The notes: generated by a model from the letters alone, not told the origin. A stretch of 64,000 nt of DNA from Ulvibacterium marinum (GCF_003626755.1 NZ_RBCJ01000004.1:434001-498000), one strand, 5' to 3'; positions 26,507 to 35,179 are shown, counted from the first letter of the stretch. Numbers and translations: made by a program.

Positions 26507-27943
26507 ATGAAATATATTACGTTCTATATCCTTTTAGGAATTGTTCTTTATGCTTGCAAACCGAACCACACACCATCAGAAGAACCTGCTTCAAAAAATA
26601 GGCCCAATGTCTTGATTTTGCTTACAGATCAATGGCGGGCACAGGCCACAGGCTATGCCGGAGACCCCAACGTACAAACCCCCTATCTGGACAGTCTGGC
26701 CTCGAGAAGCGTTAACTTCAAAAATGCGGTCTCAGGTATGCCGGTCTGTTCGCCTTTTAGAGCTTCTCTATTAACGGGGCAAAGACCCCTAACCCATGGG
26801 GTATTCATGAACGATGTGCAGTTGGATACCAATGCCGTAACCATGGGAAAGATTTTTTCAAAGGCTGGGTATGATACAGGATACATTGGTAAATGGCATT
26901 TGGATGGCCATGGCCGTTTACAGTTTATTCCACCCGGAGCAAGAAGACAGGGTTTTGACTTTTGGAAGGGCAACGAATGTACGCACAACTATAACGAATC
27001 GGTATATTATGAGAATGATGACCCCAACAGAAAAATCTGGGAAGATTATGACACTTTTAAGCAGACCGATGCAGCGATTCGGTATATGCACGACCAAAAA
27101 GAATCTGACAGTCCTTTTTTGATGGTCGTTTCCTATGGTACACCACATGCCCCCTATCACACGGCACCCGAGGAATACAGAAATCGTTTTGACCCCGATA
27201 AAATCATCCTCCACGAAAATGTACCTGATAGCTTAAAAATGAGGGCCAAAAAAGATTTGGCTGGCTACTACGCCCATATTTCCGCATTGGACGATATGGT
27301 GGGAAAAGTAATAGAGAATTTAAAGGAATCCGGCCAGTTGGAAAATACGATACTAGTGTTTACTTCAGATCATGGGGATCTTTTGGGGTCCCACGGGGCT
27401 TATAAAAAACAACAACCCTACGAGGAATCTGCTCGGGTGCCTATGCTATTTTATATTCCGGAGAAACTAAAAATAGCTGTAGAAGAGAAAGATGCTTTGA
27501 TGAACTCGGAAGATATATTGCCTACTATTTTAGGTTTGTGCAATATCCCAATTCCCAACTCTGTGGAAGGCATCAACTATAGACCCTATTTGGAAGGTAA
27601 AGAGCAATTAGGCGAGGCTGCTTTACTGACCTGTGTACAGCCATTTGGTCAATGGAACAAAGTTGAACACGGTGGAAGGGAATATAGGGCCATCAAGACC
27701 AAACGGTACACCTATGCTCGAGATTTGAAAGGTGCTTGGTTGTTATTTGATAATAAAAAAGATCCCTATCAAATGAACAATCTAGTTGATCAAGCTCAGT
27801 ATGCTTCCTTGCAAAACGATTTGGATAAACAACTTTCAGAACGATTGAGGGAAACAGGGGATGAATTTCTTCCCGGGATGGACTATATTGAAAAATGGGG
27901 GTATCCCGTTGATGAAACAGGTACTGTACCTTACACGCATTGA
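26507..27943 (+). CDS. sulfatase (S1 family), lipoprotein
   Basis: 478-aa S1 sulfatase, last of the operon, with a lipobox ending VLYAC. The formylglycine motif is C-S-P-F-R from C81 (MPVCSPFRASLLTGQRP). Other active-site pieces are LLTDQWRAQATGYAGD, YIGKWHLDGHGR, YGTPHAPYH, FTSDHGDLLGSHG and KKQQPYEESARVP. The last group (SDHGDxLGSHG and the KKxxPYEES loop) is the pattern of S1 subfamilies related to choline or N-sulfoglucosamine sulfatases. It ends just before the minus-strand terminator at 27976. Confidence 0.92.
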   Translation: MKYITFYILLGIVLYACKPNHTPSEEPASKNRPNVLILLTDQWRAQATGYAGDPNVQTPYLDSLASRSVNFKNAVSGMPVCSPFRASLLTGQRPLTHGVFMNDVQLDTNAVTMGKIFSKAGYDTGYIGKWHLDGHGRLQFIPPGARRQGFDFWKGNECTHNYNESVYYENDDPNRKIWEDYDTFKQTDAAIRYMHDQKESDSPFLMVVSYGTPHAPYHTAPEEYRNRFDPDKIILHENVPDSLKMRAKKDLAGYYAHISALDDMVGKVIENLKESGQLENTILVFTSDHGDLLGSHGAYKKQQPYEESARVPMLFYIPEKLKIAVEEKDALMNSEDILPTILGLCNIPIPNSVEGINYRPYLEGKEQLGEAALLTCVQPFGQWNKVEHGGREYRAIKTKRYTYARDLKGAWLLFDNKKDPYQMNNLVDQAQYASLQNDLDKQLSERLRETGDEFLPGMDYIEKWGYPVDETGTVPYTH

Positions 27944-27963
27944 ATAAGGATATCGCAATTTCT

Positions 27964-27995
27964 AAAAACAAAAAAGCCTCCGATTTCTCGGAGGC
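27964..27995 (-). terminator. rho-independent terminator of a former minus-strand tRNA gene
   Basis: Perfect 8-bp stem GCCTCCGA/TCGGAGGC with loop TTTC (27976-27995). On the minus strand the stem is followed by a T-rich run (complement of 27964-27975). It is placed directly behind the tRNA-Val 3' fragment, so it probably ended that transcription unit. It may also stop the sulfatase operon arriving from the left. Confidence 0.75.
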
Positions 27996-28008
27996 CTTGT
28001 GTTTACTG

Positions 28009-28056
28009 GGTGGGCCCTACTGGATTCGAACCAGTGACCCCCTGCTTGTAAGGCAG
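28009..28056 (-). other. 3' fragment of tRNA-Val(UAC), probable integration attachment site
   Basis: Minus-strand sequence contains the anticodon arm CTGC-CTTACAA-GCAG with anticodon UAC, the variable loop, a perfect T arm (ACTGG-TTCGAAT-CCAGT) and an acceptor 3' strand AGGGCCC. The 5' half of the tRNA (D arm and acceptor 5' strand) is absent; the DNA past 28056 is AT-rich and unrelated. A tyrosine recombinase gene starts 150 bases away. This is what an element leaves when it integrates into the 3' end of a tRNA gene and carries its own replacement copy. Confidence 0.75.
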
Positions 28057-28205
28057 ATTTTATTTGAATTTATATGAATTAAAAACCCAATAAATACGGG
28101 GGTTTTCAGCGATTAGTTGTATATTTAGGTACATTTAAGACCATAAAAAACCACATTCTGCGTGCAAACTGCGTGCACATGTGCACGCAGTTTTTAACAT
28201 TTATC

Positions 28206-29432
28206 ATGGCTACCTATATAAAACTCTCATTGGATACACGAAGGAAAGATAACAAAACCTTCCCTTTAATCTTTCGTTTGACCCATAACCGGAAATCTAC
28301 AAGTATTGGAACGGGGCATAAATTAGCGACTTCCGAATGGGACGAAAAAAGACAAAAAATCAGGCCTTCTTTCAAAGGCACTGAATCCCCTTCCCGTTTG
28401 AACAATCTACTACAAAAGAAAATGGCGCGTATGGTGGATATCCTTACGAAATTGGAAGATGGCGACAAATTGAAATATATGAGCGTGTCCGAAGTACGAA
28501 GCCATATTACCCGTACTACCAAAAAGGTTACTTTTTATCAGTTCGCCGAAAAGCAGATAGCCGACCTGATCAAAGCGAACCGTATCGGAAATGCCAGGGC
28601 ATACAAACATGCCTTAAAAGCGGTCAAAAATTTCAGAAACAACAAGGATTTTACATTCGATGAGCTGAACCTAGATTTCCTTAACCGATTTGAAAAGCAT
28701 CATTTGGCTAAGGGCAACAAATTGGGTGGCCTAAGTGTTTATTTGAGAACTGTAAGGGCGATCAACCGAAAAGCAATCAAAGCAGGGGTTGCCGACAAAG
28801 AAGGTTATGCTTTTGATGACTATGTCATTCGAAATGGAAAGCCCGAAAAACGGGCTCTTCCTATTGATGCCATCCGTAAAATAGCTGAACTTGATTTGGA
28901 AAAGGATACCGTTCTGTTCAGGGACAGAAACATTTTCATGATGAGCTTCCTGCTCAACGGCATGTCCTACGTGGACATGGCCCATCTCAAGCTGTCCAAT
29001 ATCGTTGATGGTCGCATCCGATATTCAAGAAAGAAGACCGATGAACCCTATAACATAAAAATCCATGACCAACTCAAACCTTTGCTGACCTATTTTACCA
29101 AAGGCAAGAAAAGAAGCGACTACTTGTTGGGTGTTGTCAAAAGTGATAATCCTATTGAAAGCTATAATCAAATCGTTTGGGCTAGAAAGCGGTATAACGA
29201 TAATTTGAAAAAACTGGCCGAGCTTGCCGGAATTCAAGAAAACATTACGAGCTACGCAGCACGCCATTCATTTGCTTCAGGAGCAAATGAAATGGGAATT
29301 CCTCTTACAGCAATTTCTCAAATGTTAGGCCATAAGCGAATTAGTACCACACAAGCATATTTAGCTAATTTGAGAAAAAGCAAAATGGACGAATACCAAG
29401 ACGAAATTTTCGGGCAACTATCGGAAAAGTAA
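28206..29432 (+). CDS. tyrosine recombinase/integrase, Bacteroidota conjugative-transposon type
   Basis: 408 aa from the ATG at 28206 (MATYIKLSLDTRRK); upstream start codons at 28173 and 28179 add no recognisable sequence. It has an arm-type N-terminal DNA-binding domain (about 1-90), a SAM-like core-binding domain (about 100-200) and a catalytic domain. Catalytic residues seen are R353 (in YAARHS), H354, H376 (MLGHKR) and nucleophile Y385 (TTQAYL). The position of the first catalytic Arg reads LLNGMSYVDMAHL, without an Arg, as in the IntDOT group. It likely catalyses integration and excision at the adjacent tRNA-Val site. Confidence 0.92.
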   Translation: MATYIKLSLDTRRKDNKTFPLIFRLTHNRKSTSIGTGHKLATSEWDEKRQKIRPSFKGTESPSRLNNLLQKKMARMVDILTKLEDGDKLKYMSVSEVRSHITRTTKKVTFYQFAEKQIADLIKANRIGNARAYKHALKAVKNFRNNKDFTFDELNLDFLNRFEKHHLAKGNKLGGLSVYLRTVRAINRKAIKAGVADKEGYAFDDYVIRNGKPEKRALPIDAIRKIAELDLEKDTVLFRDRNIFMMSFLLNGMSYVDMAHLKLSNIVDGRIRYSRKKTDEPYNIKIHDQLKPLLTYFTKGKKRSDYLLGVVKSDNPIESYNQIVWARKRYNDNLKKLAELAGIQENITSYAARHSFASGANEMGIPLTAISQMLGHKRISTTQAYLANLRKSKMDEYQDEIFGQLSEK

Positions 29433-29561
29433 GTTTATCAATGTTTCATAAATCGGATTAAAAACCCTCCTTCTTTCTTTTACTTCAAAAAAACGAAGAA
29501 TCTCAAACTCCATCATCATGTCTTTTGGAACAGTTTTCCGTCCTCCCCCAAATCTTGCCAT
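29418..29561 (-). CDS. possible small protein (47 aa)
   Basis: A minus-strand frame starting MARFGGGRKTVPKDMMMEFE and ending in LLFR. It overlaps the last 15 bases of the integrase on the opposite strand. The basic, glycine-rich start could be a small element protein, but I recognise no family and see no clear promoter. It is listed because this gap is otherwise empty and the frame is free of stops. Confidence 0.25.
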   Translation of the reverse strand: MARFGGGRKTVPKDMMMEFEILRFFEVKERRRVFNPIYETLINLLFR

Positions 29562-29738
29562 AACTAACCTGCGCGTGGATCCTGCGGAGTTTCTTTAGCG
29601 TTCCGGCAGATAAGCGTAAAGAAGAAACTTCGTAGGGCGCAAACCGACCCCTGCTTGGTATACCATACTTCTTCTCTCCCTAGCCACAAAAAAGCACCCG
29701 TAGGGTGCCAAATTCTTTGATAAATTCCTATGTTTGAT
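29433..29738. other. gap between integrase and relaxase
   Basis: Relatively GC-rich non-coding stretch at 29560-29690, followed by the terminator at 29694-29708. Apart from the 47-aa frame at 29418-29561 I see no gene. Such a stretch could hold an origin of transfer or a recombination directionality site, but no specific signature is recognisable. Confidence 0.35.
29688..29708 (-). terminator. terminator of the mobilization operon
   Basis: Stem GCACCC/GGGTGC with loop GTA (29694-29708). On the minus strand it is followed by a T run (complement of 29688-29693). It lies 30 bases beyond the relaxase stop at 29739. Confidence 0.7.
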
Positions 29739-32024
29739 TTACATCGATAAGCCCCTACCCTTATATTTCGAGTAATCGGTTAGTTCATCCTTAAAGCCGT
29801 TGAAAACTTCTTCCCCTCCAAGACTTTTGCTTCCCAACAGATTGCCCAGAGCATAAATGCCTTTTCGAAGGAGGCGAGCCTGTTTTATATCCATCTGTTT
29901 TTTGGAAACAGTATTTAGGGCTTCCTTAAACCCGTTTTCCATATGGTGTTCCAACAGCTGTAAAGGAAGATTGGGTCTGACACCGTCTAATACGAACAAA
30001 TAAGCAGCCTTAGTATATTGTCCTCGCTCGATCAAATATGCAGACCAAAGATTCTTCAAATTATCCCGCCCATGGGTTTTGATATCCTTCAAGGTTTTTG
30101 TTTGCCCATCCAAAACCTTATTTATATCACCCGATGATTCCAGATAGGTCTGTGTTTTTGGCGGGAGCGGAACTTGTATGGGATACTTGGAATATATCGA
30201 ACCGATGCACAGCCTTTCTTCCCTTCTTTTAAAATAAAACCCTTTGGCATTGAAAAACTTGATATAATCTCTTGGGGATTTCTCAAAGGATACCTGTATT
30301 CGCTCGGCATATTTATGATAGGCCTTCAGGCTCAAGCGTTCAAATTTCTCCCTGTAAGGTTCGGCAATGGCATCATAGAGGTTCGGGAACATCAACGGCA
30401 GGAATATCGCGGTCGGGTTTAGACCGATTTCTTTTTCGGTCTTCTCGTTCAAAAGTCCTTCCAATACTTTTTCGTTCTCTTTAACGAAGAACGGGGAAGC
30501 ATAAAAGTCGTTTCGGTTGGGCAAACTTACGTAGCCTAAATCCATTTTGACCGAATGTCGATTGGAATTCACGTAACTGATAACGCCCCTGCCGTATTTG
30601 ATTCCAAGGCCGGGCAAAAGCTCGAAAGGGATTATTCGTTGCCTTGTTGTATTGAACAGTTGTTTGTCGATTGACTTTTTTACTAGGTCGGCCTTTATCT
30701 TCAATTCCCGTTCTTCCCGCATCAGTTCGGTGCCATAAATCTCATGTTTTACAATGTCGAATTGCGCTCGTATCAATTTGCCCAGCTCTCGGTTGTCGGT
30801 GTGCAGGTATTTCTGTAGAAACCGGAACCGTTCAGATCGGGCCATTTCGGCTGCTATAGCTTTTATTGGAATCCTATGGATATGTTCCGAGGAAAGGAGC
30901 TTGCTTCTAGAACTTTGATAGGTGCTTCTGTAAGCTTCCTTGATGCAGCGTTTAAGTTCCAATTGTAGCTGTTCGCTTTCCGCGTACATCTGGGTAAATC
31001 CGCTTTCGAACAGTTCTGGGTTTTGAATGATTCCGATATCATTTGCTATCTCCCCGCTCTTGAGGACATAGCCCGATTTGTCATAAATTGTAAAATCCAA
31101 GGCTTTTCCTTTTTCATCATAGTCGACCTTGCAATCCAGTTTTTGATGGGATTTTAGGATATCCAGAAGATGTTCGGGGTTTATTCCCTTGAAAAGCTTG
31201 TACGTGGTACGCAACTGTTTTTCCAACCTTTTTTTGACCATCGGCAATAGTTTTGAACCTAGGTTATGTTCAAAGACTTTTTGCAGTTTTGGACCGCTCA
31301 ATTGGGGGTGGACGGTATAGCCGTTGATGAACCTTGACTTGTACCCATCTTTTACGGCGATACCATACGATACCCCTATCCTGCCATTACGTTCGGTCGT
31401 CTTTAGCTCAATGTGATTGTTCTTGAGATGTTCGGCTAGTTCTTTAAAGCTTCGCACCTTATACTTTTGAAGGGTGTTGTTCACGATGTCCTGTATATAG
31501 AACCTGACCCCGTTGCTATCCCGGTTTCGGAATTCGGGCATTTCATAAATCGGTAGGTCTTTTGTGTTCTTCGTTTCTGGCGATGGGGAAAGTCCGAACT
31601 CTTTTTCAAGATATTTCTGTGTTGCTATGCTCCTTCTTATATCATTGGAGAGGTTTATCTGCAAGCAGTCTTCTTTGATCGTGGTCGATACGATATGAAC
31701 GTGCTCGTGTTTGGTATCATGATGGCGTACCACAACAAAAGGCTGTTCGCCATAGCCCATGTGTTCCATGTACTTTTTAGCGAGTTCGAAAAAGTCCCTA
31801 TCATCCAAGTGATCTCCCCGGGGAAGGTTAAGGGAAGCGTGTAGATACCGCTTTTCTGAATCATGCCGATTGCCAAGATGATTCAATACCCTGCCGAAAA
31901 ACTCCATGTTGGTATCTGTATCGGAATAGGTATTCTGGAAGCCTAGAATGGTGCTTTCCGTTTTGCCCAATACATACTTCAGCACTCCCTGCACGCTTTT
32001 CCGGTAAAGCACCCTTACTATCAT
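29739..32024 (-). CDS. relaxase/mobilization nuclease (MobA/VirD2 type)
   Basis: 761-aa relaxase that nicks the element at its origin of transfer and pilots the strand to the recipient. The metal-binding three-histidine motif is clear: H101-x-D103-x-x-H106-x-H108-x-H110 (HHDTKHEHVHIV). Candidate catalytic tyrosines are near the N-terminus (Y7, Y17). The remaining 600 residues are charged and mostly helical without a recognised helicase domain. Its start overlaps the MobC-like stop by four bases (ATGA), so the two are translated together. Confidence 0.9.
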   Translation of the reverse strand: MIVRVLYRKSVQGVLKYVLGKTESTILGFQNTYSDTDTNMEFFGRVLNHLGNRHDSEKRYLHASLNLPRGDHLDDRDFFELAKKYMEHMGYGEQPFVVVRHHDTKHEHVHIVSTTIKEDCLQINLSNDIRRSIATQKYLEKEFGLSPSPETKNTKDLPIYEMPEFRNRDSNGVRFYIQDIVNNTLQKYKVRSFKELAEHLKNNHIELKTTERNGRIGVSYGIAVKDGYKSRFINGYTVHPQLSGPKLQKVFEHNLGSKLLPMVKKRLEKQLRTTYKLFKGINPEHLLDILKSHQKLDCKVDYDEKGKALDFTIYDKSGYVLKSGEIANDIGIIQNPELFESGFTQMYAESEQLQLELKRCIKEAYRSTYQSSRSKLLSSEHIHRIPIKAIAAEMARSERFRFLQKYLHTDNRELGKLIRAQFDIVKHEIYGTELMREERELKIKADLVKKSIDKQLFNTTRQRIIPFELLPGLGIKYGRGVISYVNSNRHSVKMDLGYVSLPNRNDFYASPFFVKENEKVLEGLLNEKTEKEIGLNPTAIFLPLMFPNLYDAIAEPYREKFERLSLKAYHKYAERIQVSFEKSPRDYIKFFNAKGFYFKRREERLCIGSIYSKYPIQVPLPPKTQTYLESSGDINKVLDGQTKTLKDIKTHGRDNLKNLWSAYLIERGQYTKAAYLFVLDGVRPNLPLQLLEHHMENGFKEALNTVSKKQMDIKQARLLRKGIYALGNLLGSKSLGGEEVFNGFKDELTDYSKYKGRGLSM

Positions 32025-32410
32025 TTTTGGTTTTTGGTGTTAATCGTTTCTATAAGTTCGAGCATCAGTTCGCTGGCTCTTCGTATCTCCCGTTCGAGGT
32101 TCGAATTCGGGCTTCGCATGTTCTTGTAGTTGGCCACTTTGACGAGTTGGTTAATGTTGGTGCCTATCTTGTTAATCTGGTAGCTGAGGTTGGAGATGCC
32201 ATCGGGAATACGTTTGTCTTTTACGGTTTCTTTGTTCAAAATAAGCTTTCTCAAGAAGGGACCGACCGTGCCCCTTTTTCTAAAATCGAGATTATAGGAT
32301 TGAAGGATGGTCTTTACTTTTTCCAGTTCCGTACCATTGAATCGGAGCGTTATCGCATGCTCCCGTTTCCTGTCCCCCAATCGTTTTCTCCCGCCTTTGT
32401 TACTAGCCAT
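32021..32410 (-). CDS. MobC-like relaxosome protein
   Basis: 129 aa from the ATG at 32410 (MASNKGGRKRLGDRKREH); the frame stays open upstream but without protein-like sequence. The basic N-terminus, a ribbon-helix-helix-like stretch (HAITLRFNGTELEKVKTIL) and the family motif NLSYQINKIGTNINQLVKVAN identify a MobC/bacterial mobilization protein. It should bind the origin of transfer and help the relaxase open the DNA. It is the first gene of the two-gene mob operon. Confidence 0.85.
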   Translation of the reverse strand: MASNKGGRKRLGDRKREHAITLRFNGTELEKVKTILQSYNLDFRKRGTVGPFLRKLILNKETVKDKRIPDGISNLSYQINKIGTNINQLVKVANYKNMRSPNSNLEREIRRASELMLELIETINTKNQK

Positions 32411-32980
32411 TTTTTGACTCGATTTTATCGTTTTTTCACTTCGCAGAAGTAGGCGTTTTACGGTGCGCAAAACATCACTTGCTATCCACCAACGTGGATA
32501 AATATAATATATCAAATCGAATTATAATAGTCTAATAATCAATATTTTAAGTCGTAAAACCATATAAGACCAATAGATACCATTTGAGACCAATCGACTA
32601 ATTTAAATGGTCTAATATGGTCTCGAAATAATTACGGAATTTGGGAAATCTTTAAAATTTTTGAGAGTAGGGAGAGGAAAAGACAAGCGGTTTTTTCGCC
32701 GCTTGGTTTTTTGCGGGGTGCCGAGGGTGTTCAGAAATATGGAACGGAAAGACCCCGAATGCGAACCAGCGAAGCGGTTCGCTTGGGAAGTCTTAAAGTG
32801 GAAAATTTTTGAACTTCCGCAGGGGCATCAGGGACATGGGTAATTACCGATTTATAGATCTTGAAGAAATTCAAACAAATCTGATATTTACACACTTTAG
32901 AATTTCAATCTTTAACTAAAAAAGAAATACTTTTTTACTAGATTTTTAATTCAAATAAGACCTAAAATTTGAAACCAGTA
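32411..32980. other. element-end intergenic region with AGACCA/TGGTCT cluster
   Basis: 570 bases without a convincing gene. The first part is AT-rich and must contain the mob promoter. Four copies of a six-base motif follow at 32567-32624. From 32640 to 32830 the DNA is more GC-rich and carries an open frame of 60 codons on the plus strand (32661-32843) that I do not trust. From 32840 to 32980 it is very AT-rich. Confidence 0.4.
32567..32624. repeat. clustered AGACCA direct and inverted repeats
   Basis: AGACCAAT occurs at 32567 and 32587 (20 bases apart), and the inverse TGGTCT at 32608 and 32618 (10 bases apart). The inner pair can form GAGACCA/TGGTCTC. Helical phasing near two and one turns suggests protein binding, such as by MobC at an origin of transfer or by a repressor. 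Confidence 0.5.
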
Positions 32981-33844
32981 TTATTGCTTCCCCCTAAACT
33001 TCATGAACAAATCTTTAAAAGCAATTCCGATTCGTAAACGATATGTGCTTTCATCAAATGTAATCAGCTCTTCTGAATAGCCCATGTAATATTGCAGGTA
33101 GATAAATTGGTTGCTTCTTTGTGAGATGCGATAGCTGGCACCTACTACCAAACTTCCCTTCCAATCAAAGCTTGGTGCCTTTCTTATTTCTGTATCGAAA
33201 ATGATATTTTTATTGAGTCGATATGCAAGGTCTAGTTGTTGGTAACCTCTGAACTCAGTGATATTTTTGTTTTCTACTGGTGGCTTTAGTGGAATCCATA
33301 TTTTCAGACTGCCGCTCAGATTATCTGAAATATATGTGTTGTAGGTTGCTGAAAAGAAATTCCAGCTACGCGAGTTAGCCCCATCCCTACCATTACTTTC
33401 ATGTTCGAATTGCACTTGAAGAAAACTATGGAATTTTGAGTCCTTAAAAAATGGTTTAAAAAGGGCTAGCGAAGGATTATAATTGGTTTCTCGAAATGGA
33501 TAAGATTCTTTGTATATATCCCAAAAAACTTTCTGACGATACGTAAAAAATAGGTAAGAGCCCCAAAGGAATTTCTTATTGGTCAAGCGTTGCTTGAAGC
33601 CAATTTGAAATTTCGCATCACTGTTGTCACTGGCAGGTGATTCTCCTAACGTAGAACCGGTAAGAAAATAATTATCACCATAAATTGTAAAAGATGGTAT
33701 CGTGCTCACCCTATCACTGAATGCTACACTGTCGATTACTGTAGTTATAAAAGTTAAGCTATCAGGAACAAAAGTCGCCTGTGCGCCAAGAAATAAAGGA
33801 AAACACAATAGGCTGACAAAGGCATTTGAAAATCTTGAATACAT
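32981..33844 (-). CDS. pldA: outer-membrane phospholipase A (OMPLA)
   Basis: 287 aa with a signal peptide (LFLGAQA) and a twelve-strand beta-barrel pattern. The catalytic triad matches E. coli PldA in identity and spacing: H148, S150 and N162 within HESNGRDGANSRSWN (His to Asn 14 residues). It hydrolyses phospholipids that reach the outer leaflet of the outer membrane after stress. It stands alone on the minus strand, about 110 bases inside the end of the mobile-element DNA. Confidence 0.92.
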   Translation of the reverse strand: MYSRFSNAFVSLLCFPLFLGAQATFVPDSLTFITTVIDSVAFSDRVSTIPSFTIYGDNYFLTGSTLGESPASDNSDAKFQIGFKQRLTNKKFLWGSYLFFTYRQKVFWDIYKESYPFRETNYNPSLALFKPFFKDSKFHSFLQVQFEHESNGRDGANSRSWNFFSATYNTYISDNLSGSLKIWIPLKPPVENKNITEFRGYQQLDLAYRLNKNIIFDTEIRKAPSFDWKGSLVVGASYRISQRSNQFIYLQYYMGYSEELITFDESTYRLRIGIAFKDLFMKFRGKQ

Positions 33845-34007
33845 AATTATAAATGTTTCTGCCCAGAAATACCTTTAAATTAAGTATCGATGGAATATTT
33901 TTAAATGTGTGAAGGTGCTTTAATCATTGGACTTACCCCTAGAGCATCCATTTTTACATATTAAAGGAAATATAGGCCTTAAAAACCTACTTAACTTCGA
34001 GAAGTAA

Positions 34008-34040
34008 AAAAGCCTACAAATTGATATTTTGTAAGCTTTT
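34008..34040 (-). terminator. terminator of the DJ-1/PfpI gene
   Basis: Imperfect stem AAAAGCCTACAAA/TTTGTAAGCTTTT, 20 bases past the stop at 34061, followed by T-rich sequence on the minus strand. Confidence 0.6.
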
Positions 34041-34060
34041 CAATACTATATTTTTTTTAT

Positions 34061-34738
34061 TTATTGAACCATCTCCATTAACTTTTCAGCAACCAATCCT
34101 GAAGATGCTGGGTTCTGACCTGTAATTAGATTTCCATCGGTGATGGCGTATGATTCCCAATCTCCTTTTTTGGAATAGATACCGCCATTTTCGACAAGCA
34201 TATCTTCTACCAAAAACGGAACGACGTTTGTCAATTGAACTGCTTCTTCTTCGGTATTTGTGAATCCTGTTACTTTTTTTCCTTTTACCAAGGCATCGCC
34301 ATCTGCATTTTTAACATTCTTTAAAGCAGCAGGTGCGTGACATACAAATGCTATGGGCTTTTGCTGTTTATTAAATGTTTCTATGAGTTTGATGGATGTT
34401 TTGTCATCTACCAAGTCCCATAACGGACCATGACCTCCTGGATAGAAAACAGCATCATAATCTTGAGCCCGAACATCGGTCAATTTATGGGTTTCCTTTA
34501 TTTTTTTCTGTGCCGTTTCATCTTTCTTGAAACGCTCGGTATCCGCTGTCTGGTTATCAGGGGTATCACTGCTAGGGTCAATTGGTGCTTCACCACCTTT
34601 TGGTGTTGCAAGCGTTATGGTTGCCCCTTTATCTAATAAAGTGTAATACGGGTTTGCGAATTCTTCAATCCAAAAACCAGTTTTCTTTCCTGTGTCTCCC
34701 AATGTATCATGAGAGGTCAAAACAAATAGTATTTTCAT
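34061..34738 (-). CDS. DJ-1/PfpI family protein (type 1 glutamine amidotransferase-like)
   Basis: 225 aa from the ATG at 34738 (MKILFVLTSHD); the upstream ATG at 34759 is less likely. It is a DJ-1/PfpI fold protein of the larger Hsp31/glyoxalase III-like group. The nucleophile elbow is AFVCHAPAAL, with the acidic residue in IEEFANPYY and the motif PGGHGPLWDL. Related proteins detoxify methylglyoxal or act as chaperones under stress. It is monocistronic between two hairpin terminators. Confidence 0.88.
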   Translation of the reverse strand: MKILFVLTSHDTLGDTGKKTGFWIEEFANPYYTLLDKGATITLATPKGGEAPIDPSSDTPDNQTADTERFKKDETAQKKIKETHKLTDVRAQDYDAVFYPGGHGPLWDLVDDKTSIKLIETFNKQQKPIAFVCHAPAALKNVKNADGDALVKGKKVTGFTNTEEEAVQLTNVVPFLVEDMLVENGGIYSKKGDWESYAITDGNLITGQNPASSGLVAEKLMEMVQ

Positions 34739-34780
34739 TATCATTTTTTTAATTATCAATACAACTATTTAAAACAAAAT

Positions 34781-34808
34781 AATGCTTTCTCATCGCTGAG
34801 AAAGCATT
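34781..34808 (-). terminator. terminator of the lmo0937-like gene
   Basis: Perfect 12-bp stem AATGCTTTCTCA/TGAGAAAGCATT with loop TCGC, about 80 bases beyond the stop at 34890. It is followed by T-rich DNA on the minus strand. Confidence 0.7.
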
Positions 34809-34889
34809 ATTTATAACTTTCTACTGTCCAATTGAATACAGCTAAATACAAATTCAAATGAAAGCAATTTTAGACTTTTATATAAGGGT

Positions 34890-35057
34890 CTACAAAGGTT
34901 TTCTACCTGTAATAACATTATATAGTATCGAGATAACTGCGATAACCAATAATAAATGTATTAAGCTACTTGAACCTATTCCGGCAATAATACCAAAAAA
35001 GCCCAAAGCCCAAATAACGATTGCGATAACAGCAACTAGCCAAAGAATACTTCTCAT
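34890..35057 (-). CDS. small lmo0937-family membrane protein
   Basis: 55-aa protein beginning MRSILWLVAVIAIVIWALG, with a second hydrophobic segment LIHLLLVIAVISILYNVI and a short basic tail (GRKPL). This two-helix hairpin is characteristic of the DUF5670/lmo0937 family of small stress-associated membrane proteins, whose function is unknown. The opposite-strand frame of 82 codons is its shadow. Confidence 0.8.
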   Translation of the reverse strand: MRSILWLVAVIAIVIWALGFFGIIAGIGSSSLIHLLLVIAVISILYNVITGRKPL

Positions 35058-35179
35058 AATTTATATTTTTAGGTTATTATTTATAATTCAAATTTCCACC
35101 AAATAGGTCAAGGATATTGACCCTATAGCATTATTTATTAGTTCAATCCTGAAATATGCATCTGCTTTTTCCGTGAAAA

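Larger units (their letters stand above)
28009..32870. mobile_element. mobilizable integrative element or its remnant
   Basis: The segment begins at the tRNA-Val fragment and holds a tyrosine recombinase (+), then a relaxase and MobC-like gene pair (-), with characteristic non-coding DNA between and after them. No type IV secretion genes are visible, so it would need a helper to transfer. The right boundary is unknown: no second copy of the tRNA fragment and no intact tRNA-Val is seen up to 64000. The end given marks only where recognisable element DNA stops. Confidence 0.55.

Noticed and set aside
29560-29700. Possible structured RNA in the GC-rich gap of the element
   Set aside because: No consistent pairing or known RNA family motif found by eye.
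32661-32843. 60-codon plus-strand frame at the element's right side
   Set aside because: Arg/Lys-rich, no recognisable start context, and located in repeat-like non-coding DNA.
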